Shown one piece after another: positions 27,113 through 40,134 of a stretch of DNA of 64,000 nt. The notes below the pieces were generated by a model that was not told the DNA's origin, did not search any database, and was given only the letters and a program-made list of their open reading frames with translations. This stretch comes from Vreelandella songnenensis. Its GTDB lineage: Bacteria; Pseudomonadota; Gammaproteobacteria; Pseudomonadales; Halomonadaceae. Each line of letters begins with the position of its first letter. The first letter of the stretch is position 1. A program made the translations under genes and the position numbers. The stretch covers positions 1-64,000 of the forward strand of contig NZ_PVTK01000004.1 of the NCBI RefSeq assembly GCF_003002925.1, read 5' to 3'.

Positions 27113-28150
27113 ATGGCGAAGAAATTGCTCGTTGTGCGCAACGACAAGATCGGTGACTTTATGCTGGCCTGGCCAGCGCTGGCATGTCTGAAAAGCGCAT
27201 CGCCCGCCCCGCACGTGACGGTACTGGTGCCCGCCTATACCGCTCCCTTGGCTCACGCCTGCCCGTGGGTGGATGAAGTGATCATCGACCCGGGCCAGCA
27301 GGCCGACAAAGCAGCCCAAAAAGCGCTGCTCGAAAGCGTCAAGGCCGCCCGGTTTGATGCCCTGCTGACGCTTTTTTCAACACCGCGGATTGGCTGGCTG
27401 GGCTTCAGGGCCAACATCGCCCTGCGCGTAGCCCCGGCGACCAAATGGGCGCAGCTGTTTTATAACGTGCGTATCCGCCAGCGGCGTTCGCGCTCGGAAA
27501 AGCCCGAGTATCAGTACAACGTTGATCTTGCCTGCGCGCTGCTCGCCCGCCTTTCGCTTTCGCTGAACGCCCTGCCCGCCCCGCCTTTCTGGCCGGTGGA
27601 GGACGCCCGAAAGGCCGAGCAGCGAAAGCGACTGGAAGGCGCCACCGAGGCGCCAGCCTCAGCCCGGCTGATAGTGGTTCACCCCGGCAGCGGCGGCTCG
27701 GCGGTCAATTTATCGATTGAGCAGTATGCGGCATTGATAGGTGGTGTTGAGCGGCAGTTGAGCGATTCAACCGCCTGCTGGCTGATCAGCGCAGGTCCTG
27801 GCGAGGAAGCGGGCGCCCAGGCATTGATTGATCAGTTGAAAAGTAGCGGAATTAGCGCACAGCGCCTGCCGGCAAGCGCAAGCGTGGCCGAGTTTGCCCA
27901 GCAGCTGGCCGGCACCGATATGTTGATCGCGGGTTCGACCGGCCCCCTGCATATTGCCGGCTGCCTGAACATTGCCACCGCCGGATTCTACCCGGCCAAG
28001 CGCTCGGCAACGCCGCTGCGCTGGCAAACCTGCAACAGCGCCGACCGGCGCCTGGCGTTCAGCCCGCCGGCAGCGGCCGACCAGCAGGATATGGCAGCGA
28101 TCGATATCGATGCAGCGGTCAGGCAGATATCAGCGCTTCTCGACGGGTGA
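27113..28150 (+). CDS. Glycosyltransferase family 9 (heptosyltransferase-like)
   Basis: The 345-residue GT9 enzyme has the N-terminal LLVVRNDKIGDFMLAWPAL. The C-terminal domain has VVHPGSGGSAVNLSIEQY and IAGSTGPLHIAGCLNI, which aligns with the TGPxHxA donor site. It resembles WaaQ/WaaC-type transferases and is the second of three GT9 genes in the cluster. It is divergent from the GT4 gene (81-base gap) and its 3' end overlaps the GT2 gene by 21 bases. Confidence 0.82.
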   Translation: MAKKLLVVRNDKIGDFMLAWPALACLKSASPAPHVTVLVPAYTAPLAHACPWVDEVIIDPGQQADKAAQKALLESVKAARFDALLTLFSTPRIGWLGFRANIALRVAPATKWAQLFYNVRIRQRRSRSEKPEYQYNVDLACALLARLSLSLNALPAPPFWPVEDARKAEQRKRLEGATEAPASARLIVVHPGSGGSAVNLSIEQYAALIGGVERQLSDSTACWLISAGPGEEAGAQALIDQLKSSGISAQRLPASASVAEFAQQLAGTDMLIAGSTGPLHIAGCLNIATAGFYPAKRSATPLRWQTCNSADRRLAFSPPAAADQQDMAAIDIDAAVRQISALLDG

Positions 28151-28894
28151 CGTGCGGGTACGTATCCAGAGATCGGCGTACTTGTTGAACGTGGAGTGCG
28201 CCGAGAGCAGCGCCAGCAGAAAACCCTGCTTGCCGTCCCTGAAGCCCGCCTTGAGCACATACATCTTGAGAAAACAGGCAATCCCGTGGGTGACGCCGCT
28301 GCCTAATGTGGCGGTTTTCCCCTGGGCGGCGCGCTGTTCCGCCCAGGCCTGGGCGTAGTGGGCGGACTTTTCCAGGTAGTGGCGAAGATCACGATAGGTA
28401 TAGTGCAGCAGGTCGCCGGACAGGCGCTTGACGGCCAACCCCTCCGGCACGTCCAGCTTTTCATGCACGAGCGCGGCGTTATAGACGGCCTGAGTTCTGG
28501 GATAAAGACGCAGTACCCGGTCCGGATACCAGCCGGAGTGGCGAATGAAGCGCCCGAAGCACCATGACAGGCGGCTGGCGCTGTAAACCGCCGGCGGCTG
28601 CTGTATGGCCTTGAGAATACTGGCACGCAGCTCAGGCGTTACCCGCTCGTCGGCATCCACCATCAGTACCCATTCGTGGCTGGCCAGCGCCTGGGCCCGC
28701 TGGCGCTGAACGCCGAAGCCCTGCCAGTCCGTCTCCACGCTGACGTTTTCGGTGTACTCGCGTGCGATGGCGCAGGTGTCATCCTGGCTGCCTGCATCCA
28801 GCACGACAATTTCATCGGCCCAGGCAAGGGTCTCCAGGCACTCACGCAAGTGATGCGCTTCGTTTTTTACAATCATAACGGCGGAAATCGGCAC
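28130..28894 (-). CDS. Glycosyltransferase family 2 (WaaE-like, LPS core)
   Basis: The 254-residue GT-A enzyme begins ISAVMIVKNEAHHLRECLE and has VLDAGSQDDT and the metal-binding LMVDADERVTPEL. WYPDRVLRLYPR and VHEKLDV are typical of the WaaE/KdtX group that adds beta-1,4-glucose to heptose I of the core. The C-terminal hydrophobic stretch suggests peripheral membrane contact. Convergent overlap of 21 bases with the preceding GT9 gene; divergent from the OpgB-like gene. Confidence 0.82.
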   Translation of the reverse strand: MPISAVMIVKNEAHHLRECLETLAWADEIVVLDAGSQDDTCAIAREYTENVSVETDWQGFGVQRQRAQALASHEWVLMVDADERVTPELRASILKAIQQPPAVYSASRLSWCFGRFIRHSGWYPDRVLRLYPRTQAVYNAALVHEKLDVPEGLAVKRLSGDLLHYTYRDLRHYLEKSAHYAQAWAEQRAAQGKTATLGSGVTHGIACFLKMYVLKAGFRDGKQGFLLALLSAHSTFNKYADLWIRTRTSPVEKR

Positions 28895-29054
28895 GGCTCA
28901 CCTTTGCCAGAAAAGTGGGTAGGCGCGTATAAAAGCGTATTCGGCTACCGGGGATCAAGGCTCATGCTAGCACGCAGGGAGCAGGAATCGTCCCTTGGGC
29001 TGACAACATTTGGTAAGCTTGACGGCTTATTTTGCGCTATCGAAGGGATACGGC

Positions 29055-30707
29055 ATGCCCGCATTGACGTCACTCAGGCTTACGCCTTGGCTGCCACTGG
29101 CGATTCTTGGCTTCAGCCTGGGCTATGCCACTACCGTGCTGACCCGCCTGCCCTGGTGGACCCTGCTTCCTATTGCGGCGGTGTGGATCGGCCTGGGCGT
29201 AAAGCTTGCCTGGGGCCGCCCGCCAAACGCTCGCTATCGTCGAATCTGGCCCTGGTCACTGGTGCCGCTGAGCCTGGCGGGCATCTACGTCTATCTGGCC
29301 GACAGCTTTGGCAACGTGGACCTGGGGGCGGTGTTCTTCCACTTGCAGGCCGGAATGGCGGAGCACGGCGGTGCAGGCAAGATGATCTCGGCGGTGCTTT
29401 ATATCCTTGTAGTCATCGCCATTCTGGCCTCGGTCACCTGGCTTTCCCGGCACGATCAGCGCTGGCGTCTGGCCGAGCGCTTTTTTGCCATTCTCCTGCT
29501 GGCGGCCAATCCGCTGCTCTATGGCCTGGGCCAGCGCAGCGTGGCCCTAGTCGCGGATGATGGCGAGTGGCTCAATCGCCGCTACATGCCCCCGCCCATG
29601 GAAGAGCCCCAGCAGGCACCCAACCTGCTGATCATGTACCTGGAGAGTCTGGAGCGGACCTACGGAAACGATATCTTTGGCGACGCCTATGCCGATTTGA
29701 ACGCGCTTGGCGAGCAGGGCCTGGTATTTGAAGGCATCCGGCAGATGGACAATACCGGCTGGACCATGGCCGGCATGATTGCCAGCCAGTGTGGTGTTCC
29801 GCTGATGCCTGCAGGGCTTTTACACGACACCCAGTTTGAGCCGCTCACGCAGGTGGTGCCGGGCGTCGACTGCCTGGGCGATATTCTTGCCGCCCAGGGC
29901 TACCGGCTCAGCTACCTGGGTGGCGCCAGCACGCAGTTTGCCGGCAAGGGGCTTTTCTATCGTGGACACCAGTTCAATACGGTAAAGGGCAAGGAGGACT
30001 TTCTGCCCGACATGGAGGACCCGGAGTATCTCAACAGCTGGGGACTCTATGACGACACGCTTTACGACCTGACCCTGGATGAGATCCGCCGCTTGAATGA
30101 GCAAGATAGCGGCCCTTGGGCGGTGGTGAATCTTAACCTTGCGGGCCACGCTCCCAGCGGCTTCCCGTCCCAGACCTGCCAGAATCGTCAAGGTCCCTTC
30201 GATGGCCAGGATATTCTCTACTCGGTGGAGTGTTCAGCCCATGAGGCGCGGGCATTCATCGAGCAGCTCGAGCGTGAAGGCCTGCTGGACAATACCCTGG
30301 TGGTCGTACTCAGCGACCATCTCACCATGCGGGTATCGGTATGGGATCAGCTCACGGCGCTGGATCGTGACAATACGCTGATCATGCTGGGCGACCATAT
30401 CGCCCCCCAGCGTATTCGCCGGGATGCCACCATGCTGGATGTCTTCCCCACCATTCTGGAAGCGCTGGGCTTTACGCTCGATGAGCACCGCGCCGGGCTG
30501 GGTGCATCACTGCTTGGCGAAAAGCCCACGCTGGTGGAAGTCCACGGTATCGAAGTGCTCAACGAGCGCCTGCGCGAAGAGACCGCGCTACAGCACCGCC
30601 TGTGGGAAGGCCTTGCCCCCCAGCGACGTGATGTCGAGGAGTCGCCGGCCTCGCAGATATTCGAAACGCCGGCGGATCAGACCGACGAAGTGCCTATCAT
30701 GCGTTGA
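29055..30707 (+). CDS. Sulfatase-fold membrane transferase, OpgB/LtaS-like
   Basis: The 550-residue protein has about five N-terminal membrane helices (to about residue 165) and a periplasmic alkaline-phosphatase/sulfatase domain. That domain starts NLLIMYLESLERTYG (metal ligand Glu), has the nucleophile region DNTGWTMAGMIASQCGVPL and carries metal ligands in VVVLSDHLTM. Relatives (OpgB, LtaS) transfer phosphoglycerol from phosphatidylglycerol. Its place inside the LPS core cluster suggests decoration of the core or of periplasmic glucans. The start at 29055 follows AAGGG; a longer ATG at 29010 is possible. It overlaps the waaF 3' end by 11 bases. Confidence 0.78.
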   Translation: MPALTSLRLTPWLPLAILGFSLGYATTVLTRLPWWTLLPIAAVWIGLGVKLAWGRPPNARYRRIWPWSLVPLSLAGIYVYLADSFGNVDLGAVFFHLQAGMAEHGGAGKMISAVLYILVVIAILASVTWLSRHDQRWRLAERFFAILLLAANPLLYGLGQRSVALVADDGEWLNRRYMPPPMEEPQQAPNLLIMYLESLERTYGNDIFGDAYADLNALGEQGLVFEGIRQMDNTGWTMAGMIASQCGVPLMPAGLLHDTQFEPLTQVVPGVDCLGDILAAQGYRLSYLGGASTQFAGKGLFYRGHQFNTVKGKEDFLPDMEDPEYLNSWGLYDDTLYDLTLDEIRRLNEQDSGPWAVVNLNLAGHAPSGFPSQTCQNRQGPFDGQDILYSVECSAHEARAFIEQLEREGLLDNTLVVVLSDHLTMRVSVWDQLTALDRDNTLIMLGDHIAPQRIRRDATMLDVFPTILEALGFTLDEHRAGLGASLLGEKPTLVEVHGIEVLNERLREETALQHRLWEGLAPQRRDVEESPASQIFETPADQTDEVPIMR

Positions 30708-31743
30708 CGATCACGCCGCGTGCACGCTGTGCATCGGCGCGCATGGCCTGGTAGACCTGCTCGACATCCAGCTGATTCAGACAGTTGGTGTGCCCCAGCG
30801 GGCAGGTTCGCTCAAAACAGGGCGAGCAGGAAAGCCCCAGATAGTGGATCGCGGCGTTATCGGTGAGCGGCGGCGTATAGGCCGGCGAGGATGAGCCGTA
30901 AAGCGCATGAATGCGCACGCCTACCGCGGCGGCCACGTGCATCAGTCCCGAGTCGTTGGTGACCACCTGACGGCAGTCGGCCAGCAGGTCCACCGCGTCG
31001 GCCAGCTGGGTCTTGCCGCACAGGTTATGGGCGTGGGGCAGCCCCTTGACGATCGCCTCCCCTGCCGCATGGTCTTTCGGCCCCCCCAGTACGCGTATCT
31101 CGAAACCATCACCTATCAGACGTTTGGCCAGCGCGTGAAAATACGCCAGCGGCCACTGCTTGGCCGGGCCGTACTCGGCCCCCGGCATCATGCCAATCGC
31201 CGGGCGCGACGACAATGCATGGGTCAGACGCAGGTTCACCAGATTGTCCCGGTCAATGGTCAAACGCGGCTTGGGAATCGCGAACTCTCCCTGCTCGGCC
31301 TCGCTCAAGGGCAACCCCAGCGATACGAAGCGCTTGACGGTCTGATCCAGCACCTGCTTGTCGAGCTTGCGCCGCTCCTTGAGCAGCCCATAGCGGTGCT
31401 CGCCCAGAAACCCCACCCGCTCCGGTATGCGGGCCATGAACGGCACCAGTGCTGCCTTCCAGGAGCGCGGCAGTACGATGGCGCGATCAAAGCGGCCCTT
31501 CATCCGGCCGGCAAGTTCGCGGCGGTTGGCCAGGCCAAACTCGCCGTGGCCCACCGCCAGCGGCAGCACCTCGTCGACCTCTGGCATGCGCTCCAGAATC
31601 GGCTGCGACCAGGCCGGTGCCACCACGCCGATGGTGGCTTCAGGATCGCGGGCCTTGAGCGTCATGAACAGGCTCTGAGCCATGACCATATCGCCGACCC
31701 AGGAGGGGCCAACCACCAGCAAGCGTTTGGCTGAACTAGCCAT
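30697..31743 (-). CDS. waaF: ADP-heptose:LPS heptosyltransferase II
   Basis: The 348-residue GT9 enzyme adds the second heptose to the LPS inner core. It shows strong WaaF-specific segments: [55 protein letters not shown] and [12 protein letters not shown]. This gives a firmer name than for the other two GT9 genes. It ends with a Cys-rich [16 protein letters not shown], common in the subfamily. It overlaps hldD by eight bases, so hldD-waaF are co-transcribed. Confidence 0.92.
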   Translation of the reverse strand: MASSAKRLLVVGPSWVGDMVMAQSLFMTLKARDPEATIGVVAPAWSQPILERMPEVDEVLPLAVGHGEFGLANRRELAGRMKGRFDRAIVLPRSWKAALVPFMARIPERVGFLGEHRYGLLKERRKLDKQVLDQTVKRFVSLGLPLSEAEQGEFAIPKPRLTIDRDNLVNLRLTHALSSRPAIGMMPGAEYGPAKQWPLAYFHALAKRLIGDGFEIRVLGGPKDHAAGEAIVKGLPHAHNLCGKTQLADAVDLLADCRQVVTNDSGLMHVAAAVGVRIHALYGSSSPAYTPPLTDNAAIHYLGLSCSPCFERTCPLGHTNCLNQLDVEQVYQAMRADAQRARGVIVNA

Positions 31744-32692
31744 TCAGCCACTCCAGATAGGCGGTCACGCCCTGTGCCACGGTCTTGAACTCGACGTCGC
31801 ACCCGGCGTCGCGCAGGTGGCTGATATCCGCGCGCGTGTAGCTCTGATAGCGCCCCTTCAACTCTTCAGGGAAGTCGATGTAGTCAATCTGGCCCTTGCC
31901 GTAAAAGTCGATGACCGCCTCGCCAATCGCCTTGAAGGGTTCCGCCCGACCGGTGCCGAGGTTGAAGATGCCCGATGCCTGGGGGTTATCCAGAAACCAA
32001 AGATTGACGTCCACCACATCACCTACATAGACGAAGTCGCGACTCTGCATACCCGCTTCATAGCCGCCGTAGGCGCCAAACAGCTTGAGCGTTTCGCCGT
32101 TTCGGATCTGCAGATGGTTGTGGTAGGCCACGCTTGCCATCTTGCCCTTGTGCTGCTCACGGGGGCCATACACGTTGAAGTAACGAAACCCGACCACCTG
32201 AGTGGTCAGCTTGTCCCAGCGCGCACGCACGTGCTGGTCGAACAGAAGCTTCGAGTAGCCGTAGACGTTGAGTGGTTTCTCGTGCTCGGGGGCTTCCTTG
32301 AACACTTCGCTGCCGCCGTAGGTCGCTGCTGAAGAAGCGTACAGAAACGGGATGCCGAATTTCTCGCAGTAGTTGAGCAGCACCTTGGAGTACTCGAAGT
32401 TGTTTTCCATCATGTAGTGGCCGTCCCACTCCGTGGTATCGGAGCAGGCGCCCTCATGGAAAATGGCCTCGATTCTGGGCAGGTCCACGGTCTCGCCGCG
32501 CAGTGCCGCTTTCACTCGGGAAAGGAAATCGTCCTTGTCCAGATAGTCGGCCAGCGTGCAGTCCGCCAGGTTGACGAACTTGGTACCGTCGCGCAGGTCG
32601 TCGACCACCATGACGTCATCGCGGCCTCGCTCATTGAGGGCTTTGACAATATTGGCTCCAATGAAACCGGCACCGCCTGTTACAACGATCAT
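31736..32692 (-). CDS. hldD: ADP-L-glycero-D-manno-heptose 6-epimerase
   Basis: NADP-dependent short-chain epimerase giving the L-glycero form of ADP-heptose used by WaaC and WaaF. The 318-residue protein begins [12 protein letters not shown] (Rossmann loop 6-12), with [13 protein letters not shown], the catalytic YGYSK and [14 protein letters not shown]. The ATG at 32692 follows a perfect AAGGAG; the longer frame to 32743 would run into the tandem repeats upstream. Confidence 0.95.
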   Translation of the reverse strand: MIVVTGGAGFIGANIVKALNERGRDDVMVVDDLRDGTKFVNLADCTLADYLDKDDFLSRVKAALRGETVDLPRIEAIFHEGACSDTTEWDGHYMMENNFEYSKVLLNYCEKFGIPFLYASSAATYGGSEVFKEAPEHEKPLNVYGYSKLLFDQHVRARWDKLTTQVVGFRYFNVYGPREQHKGKMASVAYHNHLQIRNGETLKLFGAYGGYEAGMQSRDFVYVGDVVDVNLWFLDNPQASGIFNLGTGRAEPFKAIGEAVIDFYGKGQIDYIDFPEELKGRYQSYTRADISHLRDAGCDVEFKTVAQGVTAYLEWLNG

Positions 32693-32723
32693 TGCGTTCT
32701 CCTTACCAAAAGCTGCTGTGTTG

Positions 32724-32787
32724 GCATACGTGCCTGCTCGCATACATGGCTATTCGCATACGTGCCTATTCTCATACGTGCCTATAA
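32724..32787. repeat. Four tandem 16-bp repeats between hldD and glyQ
   Basis: Units at 32724, 32740, 32756 and 32772 share the pattern GCATACGTGCCTATTC with 1-4 changes each. Every unit contains a TACGTG-type core (TACATG in unit 2). They lie 31 bases upstream of the hldD start and 63 bases before glyQ, so they occupy the shared divergent control region. The periodicity of 16 is not that of a helical-turn operator array (10-11 or 21). Confidence 0.85.
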
Positions 32788-32850
32788 CCCATCTGCCTGG
32801 GATTGTATACTTGACGGCTTATGAATTCATGGCCAACGGTGCTTTCTGCG

Positions 32851-33806
<956 letters not shown>

Positions 33807-33810
<4 letters not shown>

Positions 33811-35876
33811 TGGCTGTTGATACACTTTTACTGGAACTGGGTGCCGAAGAGCTTCCCCCCACGGCGCTGGACGCTCTCTCCGATGCGTTTGCAGCCGGCA
33901 TCGAAAAGGGCCTGCAGGAAGCCGAGATTCCGTTTCAAGGCGTGACGGCCTACGCCACGCCGCGCCGTTTGGCCGTTCAGGTCAGCGAACTTGCCGACAA
34001 GCAGCCTGACCGCGAAGTGGAGCGCCGTGGCCCGGCGCTTGCCGCCGCGTTCAAGGACGGCGCCCCGACGAAAGCCGCCGAAGGCTTCGCCCGCTCTTGT
34101 GGGGTCACCGTGGATGAGCTGATCCATCTGGAAACCGACAAGGGGACCTGGCTCGGCTTTCGCGAGCAGCAGCAGGGTGAAAGCGTTCAGGCGCTGCTGC
34201 CGGATATTCTGCGCAAGGCCGTAAGCGCCCTGCCGGTGCCCAAGAACATGCGCTGGGGCGCCTCACGGATTGAATTCTCCCGCCCGGTGCATTGGCTGGT
34301 CGCGCTTTACGGCACTGAGGTCATCGCCGCTGACGTACTGGGTTTGCAGGCCAGCCGCACGACCTACGGCCACCGCTTCCATGCGCCGGATGCCATTCAG
34401 CTCGAGCACGCCGACAGCTACCTGGCGGAGCTTGAGAACGCCTACGTGCTGGCGGACCGAAACATGCGCCGGGAACGTATTCGCGAGCAGGTGTTGGCCG
34501 AAGCTGAAGTTCAGGACGCCAATGCCGTCATCGATGAAGATCTGCTGGTCGAGGTAAGCGGCCTGGTCGAGTGGCCCGTCGCGCTGACCGGCAGCTTTGA
34601 TGAGCGCTTTCTAGAGGTACCGGCAGAGTGTCTGATCTCCTCGATGAAGGCCAACCAGAAGTACTTCCACCTGCTGGATGACCAGGGCAAGCTCAAGCCG
34701 CTGTTCATTACCATCTCGAACATCGACAGTGCCGACCCTCAGCAGGTGATTTCAGGTAACGAGAAGGTCATTCGTCCACGCCTGGCCGATGCGGCCTTCT
34801 TCTACGATACCGACCGCAAGCGCACGCTTGCTTCGCGCATTGCGCAGCTGGAAAGCGTGGTGTTCCAGCAGCAGCTGGGTACGCTGGCGGACAAGGCGCG
34901 CCGCAGTACGGTGATTGCCACTTTCATCGCGCAGAAGATCGGTGCCGATGTTGCCAACGCCCAGCGCGCCGTCGCGCTTGCCAAGTGCGACCTGGTTACC
35001 GAAATGGTGCTCGAATTCCCCGAGCTTCAGGGCACCATGGGCCGTTACTATGCCGAGCAGGATGGCGAGCCTGCCGATGTTGCCCAGGCGCTTGAAGAGC
35101 AGTACCTGCCACGCTTTGCCAGCGACGCCATTCCGCAAAGCCTGACCGGCCAGGCGCTCGCCCTGGCGGACCGCCTGGATACGCTGGTGGGTATTTTCGG
35201 CATCGGCCAGCGCCCTACCGGCGCCAAGGACCCCTTTGCCCTGCGCCGCGCGTCTATCGGCGTATTGAACATTCTGGTGAAAGGCGAGCTTGATCTTGAT
35301 CTGCGCGAACTGCTCAGAGTTGCCGCTGAACAGCATCAGGGGCTGCCTAAAGCAGAAGGCCTGGTCGAAGACGTGCTGACCTACATGCTCGACCGTTTCC
35401 GCGCCTGGGGCCAGGAAGAGGGTATCAGCGCCGAGATGTATCTGGCTGTGCGTGCCCGCCCGGTTACCAATCCGCTCGACTTTGCCCGCCGTCTGCGCGC
35501 CGTCAAGGCGTTTGCCCAGCGTGAAGAAGCTGCCGCTCTGGCCGCTGCCAACAAGCGAGTTTCCAATATCCTGAGCAAGCAGGAGCACGATGGCAGTACT
35601 CAGATCGATCAGAGTCTTCTCCAGGAAGACGCCGAGCGCACGCTGTTCGATGCCGTCAGCCAACGCCAGGCAGACGTTACACCGCTGTTCGCTGCGGGTA
35701 ACTACCAGCAGGCCCTGGATACGCTGGCAACCCTGCGTGAGCCGGTCGACGCCTTTTTTGATCAGGTAATGGTCATGGCCGATGACGAGGCAATTCGCCG
35801 TAACCGCTTGGCGCTTCTGGCGAGCCTGCAAGCGCTGTTTCTTAAAGTGGCTGATATCTCCTTGCTGCCGCAATAA
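33807..35876 (+). CDS. glyS: Glycyl-tRNA synthetase beta subunit
   Basis: tRNA-binding subunit partnering GlyQ. The 689-residue protein begins with [12 protein letters not shown], continues with [25 protein letters not shown] and an HD-like central region ([17 protein letters not shown]). It ends with a DALR anticodon-binding domain ([16 protein letters not shown] to the end). The ATG at 33807 overlaps the glyQ stop; ATG 33810 is equally close to GGGAG. Transcription ends at a strong terminator 23 bases downstream. Confidence 0.95.
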
Positions 35877-35898
35877 GCGCTAGTACGCTGCACTTAAA

Positions 35899-35926
35899 AC
35901 CGATGGCAATGGCCATCGGTTTTTTT
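35899..35926 (+). terminator. Intrinsic terminator of glyQS
   Basis: ACCGATGGC (35899-35907) pairs perfectly with GCCATCGGT (35912-35920) around AATG, followed by six T. The next base starts a parS site. Confidence 0.9.
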
Positions 35927-35941
35927 GTTTCACGTGAAACA
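35926..35941. other. parS centromere site 1
   Basis: Perfect TGTTTCACGTGAAACA, the ParB-binding consensus, immediately after the glyS terminator. Confidence 0.93.
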
Positions 35942-36058
35942 TTACGGTTATATGATCCCTGCTCAGGCAGCTGAGAATGGCTTATGGCTTTCGCGACCCA
36001 ATAGCGAAGTCATTTCTGAACGTCTATTTCAATAAGCGTAACCACATTGCATTTGTTT

Positions 36059-36074
36059 TGTTTCACGTGAAACA
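36059..36074. other. parS centromere site 2
   Basis: Perfect TGTTTCACGTGAAACA in the AT-rich gap ahead of the kinase-like gene. Confidence 0.93.
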
Positions 36075-36185
36075 AGGAGGTAAAATAATCGATATTTTAT
36101 TCAAACGAATATTTTCTGCATATAAGTCGTTTTAGCGTCAACGATAGCAGCCGCTCCAGGCCAGCCAGGCCGTGAGGTAACCTTC

Positions 36186-36974
36186 ATGTACGATCTCTTC
36201 TTGCTCGATACCATGCCTAAGCAGCAGGCCACCATGTCCGCGCATACGCTTAACGGCGAGCGAGTATGGCTAAAGCGTGCCGCCAAGCGTAATTCACACT
36301 TGGCCTATGCGCCTCTTAAACTGCTGGCCGCCTGGCTCAAGCTGGATGCTCTGAAACCCGTGCCTAACACCGGCGGCGAACAGAGTATCATCACCGAGGC
36401 TCAGCGTATCGAAGCGCTACGCCGCGCGGGCATTCAAGTCCCTACCATTCTGGCGCAAACGCCCAAGGCGCTGCTGCTGGCCGACGCAGGCACGTCAGAG
36501 GCGCCGGCCGTTACGCTGCTGGATAAACTCAAGAGTACCGATAACCCGGAGCAGATTGACCGGACACTTGCGCGCAGTATTGAAGCTCTCAACCGCGTTC
36601 ACCAACGCGACTGCTACCTGAGTGAAGCCTTTGCGCGCAATATTCTGGTGACTGACGACAAGACCGTCTTCATCGATTTCGAAACTGATCCCGGCCAGGT
36701 ACACCCGCCGGTGGACTGCATGGTGCGCGACTGGTACTGCTTTATCTTTTCGCTGTATGGCAAACTGTACAAGTCACCTACACAGTGCGAGCGTTTGACG
36801 CCTGCACTTCTGGAAGGCCTGCGTAACGCCAACCAGGAAGTGCGCGAACGCTTCTGCGAAATACTGCCGAAACTGCTTCGCTTGCAGCGCCTCCCCTTCA
36901 AGTTTCTGGGCAGCGACGGTCGCAAGATAAGCGTTACCCTGCAGGCGCTCGCCGTCCTCAACAAGCGACTTTAA
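36186..36974 (+). CDS. Kinase-fold protein next to gmhB
   Basis: A 262-residue protein with features of the aminoglycoside/Kdo/RIO kinase superfamily. It has an N-terminal lysine-bearing segment (ERVWLKRAAKRN), a helix glutamate region (ITEAQRIEALRRAGI), then FARNILVTDDKTVFIDFETDPG. There NILV supplies the catalytic Asn and DFE takes the place of DFG. The substrate is unknown. Neighbours glyS, gmhB and the LPS core cluster suggest sugar or lipopolysaccharide phosphorylation, by position only. GAGG precedes the ATG. Its stop is 11 bases before gmhB, so the two form an operon. Confidence 0.65.
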   Translation: MYDLFLLDTMPKQQATMSAHTLNGERVWLKRAAKRNSHLAYAPLKLLAAWLKLDALKPVPNTGGEQSIITEAQRIEALRRAGIQVPTILAQTPKALLLADAGTSEAPAVTLLDKLKSTDNPEQIDRTLARSIEALNRVHQRDCYLSEAFARNILVTDDKTVFIDFETDPGQVHPPVDCMVRDWYCFIFSLYGKLYKSPTQCERLTPALLEGLRNANQEVRERFCEILPKLLRLQRLPFKFLGSDGRKISVTLQALAVLNKRL

Positions 36975-36985
36975 CGAGAGTTTCG

Positions 36986-37549
36986 ATGCCGATAGCCCCT
37001 CAACAGCTGGTCATTCTTGATCGCGATGGTGTCATCAACCAGGATTCAGATGCCTACATCAAGTCGCTTGAGGAGTGGATCCCCTACCCCACCGCCATCA
37101 ATGCCATTGCCCGCCTGAGCCAGGCGGGTTTCACGGTGGCGGTAGCGACCAATCAGTCAGGCATTGCCCGCGGCTATTACTCCGAGGCGGAGCTTGACCG
37201 CATGCATACGCGAATGAATTCACTGGTGGAAGAGGCCGGCGGGTGCATTGCGCATATTGCCTATTGCCCTCACGGACCGGATGATGCGTGCCGCTGTCGA
37301 AAACCCCTGCCCGGCCTGCTCCACGATATTCAGCAAGCATTGGCGTTGGACAGCCTGGCGGGTAGCTGGATGGTGGGCGACAGCCTGCGCGACCTGCAGG
37401 CGGGTGAAGCCTGCGGCTGCCGAACGGTCCTGGTCAAAACCGGCAAGGGGGAAAAAACCGCGGCAAAAGGCATTGGCCTGGAACACACATTGGTGTGCGC
37501 TGATCTGGCCGAATTTGTCGATACCCTGCTGGCGGGTACCATCGACTGA
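36986..37549 (+). CDS. gmhB: D-glycero-beta-D-manno-heptose 1,7-bisphosphate 7-phosphatase
   Basis: HAD phosphatase of ADP-heptose synthesis, acting between the two HldE reactions. The 187-residue protein has the nucleophile motif LDRDGVINQDS, VATNQSGIARGYY, the zinc-binding cysteine cluster CPHGPDDACRCRKP and the acid motif MVGDSLRDLQAG. Pseudomonas also carries it between gyrB and glyS. It faces gyrB across a shared bidirectional terminator. Confidence 0.93.
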   Translation: MPIAPQQLVILDRDGVINQDSDAYIKSLEEWIPYPTAINAIARLSQAGFTVAVATNQSGIARGYYSEAELDRMHTRMNSLVEEAGGCIAHIAYCPHGPDDACRCRKPLPGLLHDIQQALALDSLAGSWMVGDSLRDLQAGEACGCRTVLVKTGKGEKTAAKGIGLEHTLVCADLAEFVDTLLAGTID

Positions 37550-37602
37550 CTCCACTCGACTGACTCTGCTTTTTATCGGTACGCCGTTAAAACAACCTGC
37601 AT

Positions 37603-37634
37603 AAAAAAAGCCGCGAACCAAGGTCCGCGGCTTT
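37603..37634. terminator. Bidirectional terminator between gmhB and gyrB
   Basis: AAAGCCGCG (37607-37615) pairs with CGCGGCTTT (37626-37634). On the minus strand it is followed by a seven-T run, so it terminates gyrB efficiently. On the plus strand CTTTCTTGTTT follows, a weaker terminator for gmhB. Confidence 0.85.
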
Positions 37635-37644
37635 CTTGTTTCAA

Positions 37645-37660
37645 TGTTTCACGTGAAACA
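37645..37660. other. parS centromere site 3
   Basis: Perfect TGTTTCACGTGAAACA between the gmhB/gyrB terminator and the gyrB stop. Confidence 0.93.
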
Positions 37661-37674
37661 TTCGTCAAGCGTCG

Positions 37675-40134
<2,460 letters not shown>

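Noticed and set aside
29017..32824. The 13-mer CTTGACGGCTTAT occurs both before the OpgB-like gene and before glyQ
   Set aside because: It looks like a shared -35-type element, but neither copy has a well placed -10, and two copies are not enough to call a motif.
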